Source: Cadophora sp. MPI-SDFR-AT-0126
Lineage: Eukaryota > Ascomycota > Leotiomycetes > Helotiales > Ploettnerulaceae
Length of the DNA stretch: 64,000 bases
Assembly (NCBI GenBank): GCA_020747065.1
Contig: JAGMVK010000002.1
Coordinates: 558,001-622,000 of the forward strand
Direction of reading: 5' to 3'
This document shows positions 47,501 through 57,848 of this stretch, in pieces. Within the stretch, counting starts at the first letter, position 1. Every line of letters begins with the position of its first letter. The notes below the pieces were generated by a model that was not told the origin of the DNA, did not search any database, and saw nothing but the letters and a program-made list of their open reading frames with translations. The translations under genes were made by a program, and so were the position numbers.

Positions 47501-47608
47501 GCATGGGTCTTGCAGCAGGATTCAAGAGCGAACCCGAATTATATGCAGGCTGCATGGAGTATTCCTATGCCTATGGCCGGACCCCTTGCGGGTACATCAT
47601 GGACATAG
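44570..47608 (+). CDS. Zn2Cys6 transcription factor with fungal_trans domain
   Basis: Nuclear regulator; target unknown. The DNA-binding part is certain: after MVRSSIACARCRRSKVKC a 161-nt intron (45004-45164, GTGAGT..TTGCAG, branch GCTGAC) is spliced and NNGVHSTCKACASSNRDCTYP follows. The cysteines fit C-x2-C-x6-C-x8-C-x2-C-x6-C. The 842 residues counted from ATG 44919 include a middle-homology region (LTLTARFHPGLVAYHSP, GLAIRLAFPMGLAYEDD, VRRRTVWSCFIMDRMLAAGKYRPTMM) and a Gln/Pro/Asn-rich tail. The start is unresolved: the DNA-binding frame is open back to ~44637 and reads as Ser/Pro-rich protein, while MDKRFPLRAPKQQREAS from ATG 44570 lies in another frame. A ~128-nt intron from GTCTAT (near 44619) to CCCAG before GTGCCTCG would join them, but the donor is poor. 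44570 is used here as the outer limit. Confidence 0.85.
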
Positions 47609-48281
47609 GGCAAACATGACTCGACGCAAGGCCACGGTGTGTGGTGGATGGATTCGTAATGCTTCTGAAATGTTCATTCTGGCGTTCTTTGCTTGGATAT
47701 TCTGGTTCTGGATGGTAGGCAAGCGGACGGAGTTCTTTCGGCTGATCACTCTCACGGGATGGTACATATGAGACGGCTGCTAATTGGCCATCGCTGGAAT
47801 GGGGATACCTGGATTGGTACGGAACTTGGTTTTGGGTTTGGGCTGGGGATTGACCGGAATATGATTGGTTATGATGGTTTGGACATGATTGGGTTTATGG
47901 CCAACTTCTCGGTTTGAGGATGAAGTGGTGCTGTAATTCTTGAGTTGGGGATTGCATGAGGGATATTGTTAGTGGGGAGACAAAACATTGAAAGTCGGCT
48001 GTAGCTAGACATCAACTGTAGATTTGTCGTTCGGTTCCGTGGTAGCACAACTAAAATCTGGTGGCTAGGAAGAAACATCGAAGGAATGGAAGCAATACTA
48101 TCTCCCAATCAACAGTTAATGTCCAACCAAGCTTGATATCGGAAACTTATCAATTTCAAAGCACTAATTCTATTCCTAACTTCTTCTCTCTTTATTAGCA
48201 ATAAATCTAGTATAAAAGAGAAGCGAGACAAGGCTCTACCTTCAGGTGTAACTACTATCCTGAATTTTCTTCTAGACAACT
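47609..48281. other. Convergent intergenic region
   Basis: It holds 3' ends of the Zn2Cys6 gene and the carbonic anhydrase gene. No gene is supported. Confidence 0.4.
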
Positions 48282-49538
48282 TTAAATGATCTCCTCCACA
48301 AGACCCGTACCGATATCATACACACATCCAAAAACCGGGATCTCATCACCGATCAACGGAGACTCTCGCAATAGCGCGACGTCTTCGCGGACGGCGGAGG
48401 GGACCCTGTTTTTGAGGGGCCTTTGTTAGAGAGGTGATGAGGTGAAATGGTGAGGTGGTAAAGTGAAGAGGGGGGGAGGGGGTAGGGGGTGATGGAGAGA
48501 GGAGGGGAGAGGGGGAGAAGCGGGCACGTACTCAGTGATCTCGCCGAATTCCATGTTGGAAATTTGAGCACCAGATGTAGATGCAAGAGAGGGGTTCTTA
48601 GAGAGCAGAGATGCGCGGATGGAGGCGTTTGTTAGGTGGGTTAAGCCGCAGTCTGTTTTTTTTAGGTTGTTAGTGTTGTTGATATTGTGGGATTTTGAGG
48701 GGAGGTAGGGGGAGAAGTCAGGGAGAAGTGAGGGGGGAAGCGGGGATTTTTAAGTAGAGAAAGACGAACCGGTGTGATGCACAACAATTACAGCTTCCAA
48801 TCCGATAAGCGTGTCCATGCATATGATACTTCGGAGGGCTTCGGAGGCGCGACCACCGGCGTTGCGGACTATGCTGTATTCTGCATGTGAATATGTCAGT
48901 GATAGGTACTAAAGTATATACTAAATTTTCTCGACTGTGTTTATCGAGATACTTTCTGATATGGCAGTTTAATGGGAAGGAGACGGTTGAGGAGATGGTG
49001 AAGTGAAGGAGCAGTGGGAGGGGAAGGGGGAGAGCCGTACCGAAGCCTTTCTCTAATATGAAGAATTTCTCGGGGAGACAACGGGGGTCGCAGCATGATA
49101 CTGTGATTTCTTGTTAGCTCTTCGTCAGGAATCTCAGGCTCATGCTCAAGTAATGCATGTCCGGAGAGGGAGCTCGTCAAGATCCCTCTCCCCTTTCTAT
49201 CTTCGATTCGATGTGGAGACTGATAGATAATTTGGGAGCAAATAGAAGAGATCCAATGGGATGAGAAATATTTTATAGATTGTAAATGCAGAGATACGTA
49301 CCAATGACTGTCACTTTAGGAACAGAACCCTGTGGGAGGGCTTTCCCATCCTCGAGCGTCATTGCTGGTGTGTGGCCTTGTGCATATACTCTAGGGTATT
49401 GGGTCAGAATTTTTGTTTCCGTTATTGCCCTACGATGTGGAGAAGAGTCGAGGGCAGGAGATGGCGTGAGGAAGGTGAGACATACTGAGAGCGGTCGATG
49501 AGCTTCTGCATTATCGTCTTGCTTGGAGCCTCAGACAT
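48282..49538 (-). CDS. Beta-class carbonic anhydrase, small fungal type
   Basis: Catalyses CO2 + H2O to bicarbonate and a proton. Six exons (49538-49486, 49390-49302, 49100-49041, 48880-48770, 48652-48532, 48405-48282) give 185 aa with consistent phases; all introns have GT..AG ends and are 95-201 nt. Zinc and active-site residues: SCCDPRC (Cys50 ligand in C-x-D-x-R, Asp52 and Arg54) and VVHHTDCG (His103 and Cys106, H-x2-C). Other landmarks are IVRNAGGRASEALRSI, the GLEAVIVV strand and VFGCVYDIGTGLVEEI at the C-terminus. Length is short for a plant-type beta-CA and fits the small fungal sub-type. No signal or mitochondrial presequence is visible, so cytosol is likely. The density of introns is unusual for this region: five in 1.26 kb. 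Confidence 0.93.
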
Positions 49539-50082
49539 GGTTAAGGATCGTTGAAGGCAAAAGTGTCGAAGGTCTTTGAAGAAGATGGTACTGGTAAAAG
49601 ATCTTTGGATCGAGGATTGTGGTAGTCTTGAGTGATTTGTTGTGTTTGGATGTTGTTGTATACTCAGTACAGAAGTGTTGTGGCACAAAAACCGAAAATT
49701 GAAGGGGAAAATACGAGACTACTTATAGCTTTTCGAACAGCCAGAAGAAAGACGAATATGTAACACGGATCGGGATGATTACAATGAGCGGATATACAAT
49801 GAAGATGCGTATGCTTGGAGCATGTATATGTCTTTCGCCGATAAATTGTCAGCTTCGGTGGTGAACGAAATGTCTTGGCGCAAAAGATTTCCTCTTTGGG
49901 AAGAGTAAGCTGTAGAGCTTTGCCTAGAGCAGCCGCGTGAGTCGCTCACAAATACAAGAAATTGTCGAGATATCGTATTTAGTTGGCCGAGAGTTATGAT
50001 CTTGCTAAAGAGACTCAACATCGGGGTTTCTGTAAAGTTAAATATTGGTCTCTTCCCACCCCATATGAACCCTCCCCGACGG
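49539..50082. other. Intergenic region
   Basis: Promoter side of the carbonic anhydrase gene and 3' flank of the next Zn2Cys6 gene. Short frames here are shadows or chance. Confidence 0.4.
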
Positions 50083-51799
50083 TCAAATGCCAGGACATCC
50101 CACCAGATATCCAGCAAGAGGCAATCCCCTCTCTTCAAGCTCCATTATTAGATTACGACACCATACCTCCTTTCTCCTCGAATCAGATGAAGTGTCTCGC
50201 TGGAAGATCTGAAGTGCTATCCAGAGAGGAAAGAATGTCGATGCTGGACCGTAGAGCTTTTGTGACGGGTGCATGTGATAGGCCATGCTGGCGCAGATGT
50301 TGGAAGCGAGGGTTAGGAGGTCATCAGGTTTTCGCTTTCGAGATCTTGGTTGCTGAGGGGAAGGCGTGCGTGTTGGGAAGTGGCAGAGACGAGCGATTGT
50401 CGAGTTCGTTATCGCGACAAAGGCCCAATAGTGTGTCATTGTATTTGCGGTGAGGATATTGGGGAATTGGGAAGATATTGGAAATACAAGTTCATTCTCA
50501 TGACTGGGTGACCTTTTGTACTCAGCTGATGATACTGGCCACCACAAAGGACCGTCGTGTGCAGACTTGAGATCGGCCTCCCATTTCTGGAGGCTCAACT
50601 GAACATTGTCCAGTTCCTTGATTATTTCATCAACCGAACTGCTCTGAACAGCAGGTCGATTCTCAGAAAGCTCATCTAACTTCTCTAAAAGACCAGGTAA
50701 AGGACTGGCAACATCAAGGAGCGTCTGCATAGATGACTTTGGTTCCATAGAGAATGGAACCCTTAGCCAGTCCGCCTCAGTGAGAAAAACCGACTTGCGC
50801 TTCTGCATATATTCGAGGAGCTAGTTCTCATGTCAGTCACATTTCCAATACCAACGCAAGGACATTTTATAGTAGCGAACCATGAATATCCTAAAGCTTG
50901 TGAACAAATGATGAGCAGTTCCCGTGACGAAGCTGGAGGGACCGCGATCTCTAATGAGCTCGGCAATGCCTTGTACGTGCACCGACCAGCCATCGTGAGA
51001 CGTCCCCAAGAGAACCTAGAAGACGTATTTAGCATGCATCTCTTCATGTGTACAGTAGTACATACCTCGGTTATATTGAAACACATGCTGGCTGCTAACA
51101 CTTCCACATCACAAACATTTTGCGGTTCACCAAGCACAGCCCGAAGGGCCTGCAATCCTCCACATACCAGATCCAGAGCCTCTGATATCAAGCCCGCATC
51201 TCTATTCGTCCTCCCAGATATAGCTGTGCCCAAAGCTCGAGTAGCAATACAGAGTACACCTGCCTCTGCCGCCGATTGGGCGAACAGGTCAGGGAGGAGC
51301 GTAACCCAGGCTCCACACATCCTTGAATTGAGAGATACGGCGGACTTGTCTCCAACATTAATAAGTCCAATCTCATGGAAAGGTGTGAAGTTCTCGATGA
51401 TCGTTTGAATCAGTATGTCATCTCTCGATGTCGGCGATTCTGGTCGGGTTGAGAGGGTGTACTTGACAGCAGAGCGGTGACTCGTTGTAGATACAAATGA
51501 GCCGACTAGGGGCTTGCGGGAGACCGTTTTGTTCAACGTGTCGCGAGATTTTTTCAATGTAGTGACCTTTGGTTTACCTGACGACGATCTAGAGATGCTG
51601 TGTTGGAGGAAGACATGATCTTGATGGTATCCCGGGCACTCCCTTCCAGTGAGGAGGCACTGAGAACATGCTGGATGCTTCATATCACACTAAATTATCA
51701 TCAATTCCTTATTCAGCTGAGTGAGAATCGGCCTGGACTGACAGCGATCTTGCGCGTAGCACAGGTGCTGCACCGCTTTGCTTTCCTCTGGTTATACAT
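50083..51799 (-). CDS. Zn2Cys6 transcription factor with fungal_trans_2-type domain
   Basis: Four exons (51799-51743, 51689-51066, 51015-50881, 50820-50083) give 517 aa; introns are 53, 50 and 60 nt. The zinc cluster is completed only by splicing the first exon (RCSTCATRKIA) to CDMKHPACSQCLLTGRECPGY, giving Cys at 10, 13, 20, 27, 30 and 37 (x2, x6, x6, x2, x6). Just before the third Cys the usual basic residue is Ala (KIAC), which may weaken DNA contact. The rest matches the family of short fungal regulators: FTPFHEIG, CIATRALGTA, then RGPSSFVTGTAHHLFTSFR joined by the third splice to LLEYMQKRKSVFLTEADW. It is expected in the nucleus; targets unknown. The third donor is GTTCGC, non-consensus, but the family pattern supports it. 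Confidence 0.85.
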
Positions 51800-52283
51800 T
51801 TTCAGAGCTGATTTAAGGAGCAAAAGTCTCAGTCAGCCCAAGAAGGAATGCTAGTACGGCTAACACAGAGCTGGTCTTCGAATCTTGAAGATATGACAAG
51901 CTTGCAAGAAACATCTTGAGAAGTGGAGCTCATGATGTTAAGGAGTAGAGGACGTTGATGGTCAGCCACATCCCAGTACCTCGGCGCTCTTCCCAAAACG
52001 GCAAACAAATGCGCCAAGCCTTTATGTGCAACGACGTCAACTTAGAGCCTCCTGTACAAACGTGAAGTTGGAACAAGTATTGTTTCAATTTCACAATGTT
52101 CTATGGCCGAAAATTACAGATTTGAATTACTCCGTCTGACGTACCCGAGCCGGCCTGGGCGTTGTATCGACCCCAGCGAACCTTCACGCACGGCTAAGCC
52201 CCTCTTTCATACATAAATAACCTCGGCGCCTTCGAAATTTCACCTGGAAGCAACAGATTCTTCAACAACAGCAGTAAATCAAT
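51800..52283. other. Divergent intergenic region
   Basis: It separates the leftward Zn2Cys6 gene from the rightward small membrane-protein gene. No frame is supported. A TATA-like element is listed separately. Confidence 0.4.
52212..52219 (+). promoter_or_regulatory. TATA-like element of the small membrane-protein gene
   Basis: CATAAATA lies 65 bases before the ATG at 52284, a suitable distance for a TATA box. The call is by motif and position only. Confidence 0.4.
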
Positions 52284-52783
52284 ATGGTATCCTCACTTGC
52301 CAGAACATTGCTCTATATAGCAGCAGCCGCAAGCTCGACGACTGCTCTCGGCCACACAAAGATGGGCTACGATCTCGTGTTCCCCGCTCTGAAGAAGCTA
52401 GGCGTCCAAGATAAAGGGGCTATATCGGCGAGAATTGGATGGTTGGAAGTCAATCAAGGCTTTGTGATATTTTGTATGTGTTAAAACTTCTCGTACTTGT
52501 CTTCTTCTTCCCCCTTCTTCAGTCACTCTCCTTCAGATCCTGCTTGAAAGAAGTTCGCTGTTCAACCACGTGACAGAATTGCTGATCGAGATTTGGAATA
52601 GCTATCTTCTGCCTCAAATGGGCTCAATTTGGCATCACAGATGTCTATGACAAGGCTTTTGCTGGAGTTTACTGTGCTTGTCAGTTTTACTTTGGATGGT
52701 GCTATTTGAAGGCGGGAATCAAGGAGCCTGTCATTCCATTGTGGGGGATTCCGACCTTGGTTGGTGTGAGCCAGCTGCTCTGA
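52284..52783 (+). CDS. Small multi-pass membrane protein of unknown function
   Basis: Two exons (52284-52473 and 52602-52783) flank a 128-nt intron (GTATGT..GAATAG) and give 123 aa. Without the splice the frame stops within a few codons of the donor. Four hydrophobic segments can be seen: LLYIAAAASSTTALG; the GFVIF-SIFCLKW join across the splice; FAGVYCACQFYFGWCYL; and VIPLWGIPTLVGVSQLL. Three short conserved-looking elements stand out: GHTKMGYDLVFPALKKLG, GWLEVNQG and CYLKAGIKEP. I recognise the type as a small fungal integral membrane protein but not a named family or reaction. A signal-like N-terminus could act as the first span. It precedes a 2.6-kb gene-poor stretch. Confidence 0.75.
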
Positions 52784-55406
52784 TTTTGGGAGGACTGGGT
52801 GGGCTTTTGGAGGATATAAATGGTACTTTCATGGCTTGATGTGTACTTTTGTATGCTTCTCTGTTGCATTATTGCCTGAATGTCTATTAGCATGGAAAAT
52901 TATCGTGTTTCATTTTACACAATCGTTTGCACTACAACTCGCTTCTCCTACGCTTCATCTATCCTTCCAGTCATCCGTGCCTCAACGTTCTTGCTTCCAG
53001 ATTCGTTGATATGGCGTACTTCAGATCTCCGTAATTGACTCCGTGGCAGTAATTTCGCTGAGCGGGCTTCTACCTGGTGTCGGCATGTGCCCGTAATGAC
53101 TGACGAGTATCAATCAGAGTAGTGTTTATGTGATGCCTTGCGTGTTTGCTCTCCGAGCCCTTCATTTCTGGCATGCCCGATATGTCGCTGAGAATATCAT
53201 GACGCGGCAGCTTGGAGTCAGAAACACATGTTAAGGAATAAAGTTTTGGGAGACCGTCCTCTCTGAAGCTGATGTACAATAACATGATTCGCATCTCATT
53301 TCCAGCTTCATTTCTACAATCGATCACTTCCTCTTTCAGTCCTTCTTGAGACGGAAATTTGTCTAGGCAAGATGTTAGGCATCGAGGCTAAACAAGAAGG
53401 CTGGTCATACTGTCCCGATACTCCTCCCCTGCATCAACCTTGTGCTCTACCATCCGTTGGATATCATCACGCCGAACCCTCGCGGGATCCGAGCCCCATC
53501 TCCCAGCCTAATGCTCTTGGGCAGGGGGTAGGGGCTCGATGTCAAGTAGAAGTAAAAGACACCGCATGCACAAGCGGATGGGGAATGCGATCCAAAAAAG
53601 GGCCGAATCAAAACTTCTGCAGCAATCCCAGGGTTTTACTGACATAATCCCAGGAAACAGTGCAAGACTTGCAAAGACAATATTAAGATGTGATCCATGA
53701 CTTTAACAATTGCCCAAGGTGTAAGAAAGACCAGCAAGATCACGATTTGGCCCAATCGACTGTTTTCGTAGATATCAAGGAGGCTCGGGGTCATCTTGCT
53801 GATGCTCTGAAGAAGTTCTAGAAGACACGCAACCATCAGAGAAAATGTCGGACCTATTTGGTTCAATTCCGGTAGTCACTTCAAAGCGATAAGTTGTAGC
53901 TAGGTTTGCGCATTTTGAATTACAAGGTGAATACCACTGATGATACCTCAATACTTGCAGGCGAGCATCACCACCCTAGCCTTCGTTCAGCCCAGCTTAA
54001 GCGAGTGTATATTGAATTTATAACAGCTACTTCCAACCAAATAAGAGTTTTCTAGTCATAATCACCCACGTTCTACGTCATGGTAAGACCTCTTCAAAAT
54101 CATAACGGGCTTAAGTTATGGTTTCTATCAGACTAGTCGCTTCTCGGTCGGATTTATCCGCCTCATCGCGATTAGTCTGGGAGTTTTGCTTCGTGAACTC
54201 CTTTTTAGATGGGAGTTTTTATTGAAAAAGATATTCTTCGTATAGTATTTGCCTTTAGTCGTTTTGTCTTTTCGACCTTTTTAGAGGAGAATCTTCGTTG
54301 AGATCGTCTCATTTGTTTACATTCGCTAAGCGAGGTCTCCACGATCTTGTCCGAAACATTTGATCGCCCACTGATTATTGGGAGGATTAGCAAAACAAAG
54401 CTGCATAAAGAGATAATGGACGTACTCATGGAAAACTTGAAATCGCTGGAAGTCGGTGGATGAAATATGCAAACAATCATCCTGTGTATGCTGGCCTAGT
54501 TGCCTTTATGTATTATAATTTACATGTTCCGCCGGTCTTATTGAACGACAAAGTTGCATCGTTGTTTCCAAAGCTGCTTCGGCTCAAGACTAATCCCAGT
54601 GCTGCGTGTCTCTCATGATACAGAAAAATGAGTTCAAACAATGTTCCTTTGTCGCTTTGAGCATTACCAACCTTGAGATTGTTTCGCTTCCACGCTGGAT
54701 CATCTCCTGGTACAATTGCTTTCGAGCAATCTAGAACACACAAGAGCTTCGTTATAGAAGCCTCTGGCTCTGCCTATTGCTATCTGGAGGTTAGTATAAT
54801 AACCGTACTCTTGTGGGCTCCGAGTGACAGCACAAAAACCTCTCAACACAGTCCCTACTGATCTCATCATTTGCGACCTGACCACCACAAATCTGCCCAC
54901 GAAGATATAAACGCAAATCACTCACTCGGGGCGTATGTACTGTAATAAGTCGTGTATCATTGCCGTGATTCTAATGTTTGTTATGAGATTAGTGGTGCCT
55001 TCGCAGGTTGGCGGTTGTCACTGCACTGTATGGATGAATAGGCGTTACGAAGTTGAGCGGGGGCCGGGAGTTTTGAATCATCTGGGCGCAAAACAACATT
55101 GTTCTGGATCTTTTGGAAAGCGTCGGTGAATGGTTGCTTGTCTCATTGATAATTATCTGCGTCCCGATGAACAATTGAATTTGTCGGCCTTCAGTTATTA
55201 CAAGATTCAAATTGTGTCCGGGGTACGGGTGAAGTTCCGGGCCGTACATGTTTCTTCCCTGAGCCAAGATGGCAGGAGGGATTTCATTTTCCCCACAATC
55301 AATACCCCGGATTACTCAAGGACCAGAATCCACAACATGCATAAAAGTAGTTTAAATAGCCGATGTCAGCCCAGTTTAGCTTCTTCGTCAACGGCCAGCA
55401 TCGTTG
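52784..55406. other. Gene-poor stretch
   Basis: About 2.6 kb with AT-rich composition and only short frames (53070-53647, 54205-54921, 55130-55406). None has motifs or splice continuity. The right end includes the GH43 promoter. Confidence 0.4.
55340..55347 (+). promoter_or_regulatory. TATA-like element of the GH43 gene
   Basis: CATAAAAG lies 67 bases before the ATG at 55407, the usual spacing. Motif and position only. Confidence 0.45.
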
Positions 55407-57340
55407 ATGAAAATGAAGTCTCTCCAGATCATCCTGGTCATTTTGCTGCAATTTGCAGCCGCCGTCAAGAATCCAATCATTTCTGGGTAAGCTATCAAGA
55501 TTGTTTCATTTACCTCTTGGATGATAACTAAATGAGACAGTTGGAATCCAGATCCGGCAATTCTTCGAGTTGGAAGCGACTACTACATCGCGACCTCATC
55601 ATTTGTGTACTTTCCCGGAGTTCCGATCTATAAGTCCAAGGACTTGGCGACTTGGGAGTTGTACTCTCATGCACTCAACACTCCAGACCACATTCAGCTT
55701 TATGGCACTCCGACCGGAGCAGGTGAGTACATTCGCACGTGAAACTAAAAGTCTCAACTCACAAAATTGATCAGGTGCTTGGGCCCCATCCCTGAGCTTC
55801 ATCAATGGCCGATACTACCTGGCATCCATGACGAGATGGACATACGATCCATTTGCAAGAGTTTGGCCACGAGTCTATTTCTCGTCATCGAAGGATCTTA
55901 AGACTTGGACCAAGCCGACCTGGTGCGAACCATGGGGCATTGATCCCCAACTCTTCCAGGACCCAAACACTGGCAAGACGTATCTGAATTTGATGGCACC
56001 AAACAACAACGAGCAGCGACTGTGGGGTATCTACCAATGCGAGATTAGCTTGACGTCAGGAAATTGTGTTGGAGAATACATCAGTCTCTGGAACGGGACG
56101 ATTCCTCAGAACTCGTCGACGAGAGCGGAGGGGCCTAAAATGTTCTTTAAGGATAAGTACTATTACTTGATGATTGCCGAGGGCGGGACAGATGAGCTAC
56201 ACAGGGCCACAATCGCAAGATCGGACTCACCCAAGGGACCGTGGACACCAGCCCCGAATAACCCGCTCCTATACAACGGTGCATTTGGGTTCAAGAATCT
56301 CACTGTTCAGTCAACTGGTCATGCCACGTTCGTTGAAAGTGCCGGAGGGGATTGGTACGCCTCATTTCTCGCTCGACGAAATATCAACGGCTCATCTCCT
56401 CTTGGTTTGTAGCCTCGCCTTCGAAAGTTTTCATAGCTAACAACGATTCCAAGGACGAGAATCTTTCCTGACAACCGTAAAGTGGGAAAACGGGTGGCCC
56501 ATCCTGAATGACGGAAAGCCCATCATGCTCAGCGACAACGTAGGAAATACACCAGAAGTGAAATCCCAGGCTACCTCGTTCAGGGACACTTTCAGTGGAA
56601 AGACGCTGGATCCAAGCTGGTACCAAATACGCACCCCATATACCCAGAATTACCGTCTAGGTAATATTGGGAAAGACAAACAAGATCTCGGTGCTGCTGG
56701 GCACCAAAAACCAGGAGGCGTGATTCTATACCCAAACGTGTTTACGCTGAGCGACCGAGACACACCAGCTGCGCTTTTTCGCAAGCAGAAGTCACTGAAC
56801 ATGACATTCTCAGCTACATTGCTTCCCGCCGATGGCTCTTTGGGTTATCGACAATCGGTAGGAATTTCGGTATACTTGAGCGAATTTCAGCATCAGGATA
56901 TCGGAATCCGAGGCTGTGTAAATCAGACGGGAATGTGCTTCTATAGCAGTCTAATACGCAACGGCACGACCGCTGTAAGTATACAACTCCGAAGTTTTCA
57001 AAAAATCAATGCTAATATTTTATCTCCAAAGACCAAGCAAGTACCTTTAAACAGCACCACTATTCCGAGTGGGGTGACCTTGCAAATCCGAGCCGAACCA
57101 TTGAAATACACCTTGGGATATCAATTTGCAGGTCAGAAGGAAGTCTGGATGGATGAAATAGAGTCGAAATGGCTCGCTTTTGGACCCGCTGGAACTTTTG
57201 TTTTCGAAGGAGCCAATTGGGCGCTGTTTGCAAGTGGAAATGGGAACCCGTGGCCGTTCAATGCTCCAGAAGTTGGCTTTCGCGAGGTGAGGGAGACTTA
57301 TTTTGAAGAGAACATCCCGGACTATGACCGATGGGATTAG
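55407..57340 (+). CDS. Secreted GH43 beta-xylosidase/alpha-arabinofuranosidase-like enzyme
   Basis: Five exons (55407-55486, 55541-55722, 55775-56404, 56454-56974, 57032-57340) give 573 aa; introns are 49-57 nt with good GT..AG ends. A signal peptide (MKMKSLQIILVILLQFAAAV) begins the protein; a second Met at codon 3 is an alternative start. The five-bladed GH43 domain shows its catalytic triad: general base Asp31 in GWNPDPAI (formed across the first splice), pKa modulator Asp144 in WGIDPQLF and general acid Glu206 in RAEGPKMF. The C-terminal ~200 residues form a concanavalin-like beta-sandwich (FRDTFSGKTLDPSWYQIRTP, GGVILYPNVF, VGISVYLSEFQHQDIGI), as in xylosidases of this family. It should trim xylan or arabinoxylan side chains outside the cell. 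Exact specificity cannot be read from sequence. Several N-glycosylation sites are present. Confidence 0.93.
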
Positions 57341-57848
57341 AATTAGTCAATCGAATTGAAAAAATTGGAATATAATCGTATGATATTCCTTCTTAAATAG
57401 GCCTTGGCCGTCGGTGTATTCGATGACGGCTCCGCTTGTTACTACATGTGCTGAACCGACTCGTGAAGAATGAAAATGTCAGCAGCTTACCAAGTCAATT
57501 ATTCATCCGAGCATAGTTAAATCACTAGCAAATACCTATTATATATTCCAAGGGCCAACCAATTTTTGAACTTATGGATGGGCTTCGGTGTAAGGTTGGG
57601 TGATGTCCGGCAGATACCCCGAAGCCCGTCTCGTCACGAGTGTCCGGAGTAGATATCGGAAATTTCAGGGGAGGTTTTGGATCACGTCAATTGCGGATTT
57701 TATCTGTAGAACTTGATTTCTTCTTGCTCTGGTGTCACCATGAAAGAGCCATAGATGGAGAATAACTAACCATCGTCATAATAACATAAGTCATCCCACA
57801 AGACCAAACGCCGGGGTATCACTACGCGCACATGCGCATGCCCATAGC
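57341..57848. other. Convergent intergenic region
   Basis: It holds 3' ends of the GH43 and GCP4 genes. No gene is supported. Confidence 0.4.

Noticed and set aside
53372..53647. 91-codon plus-strand frame in the gene-poor stretch
   Set aside because: No family resemblance, no promoter or splice support.
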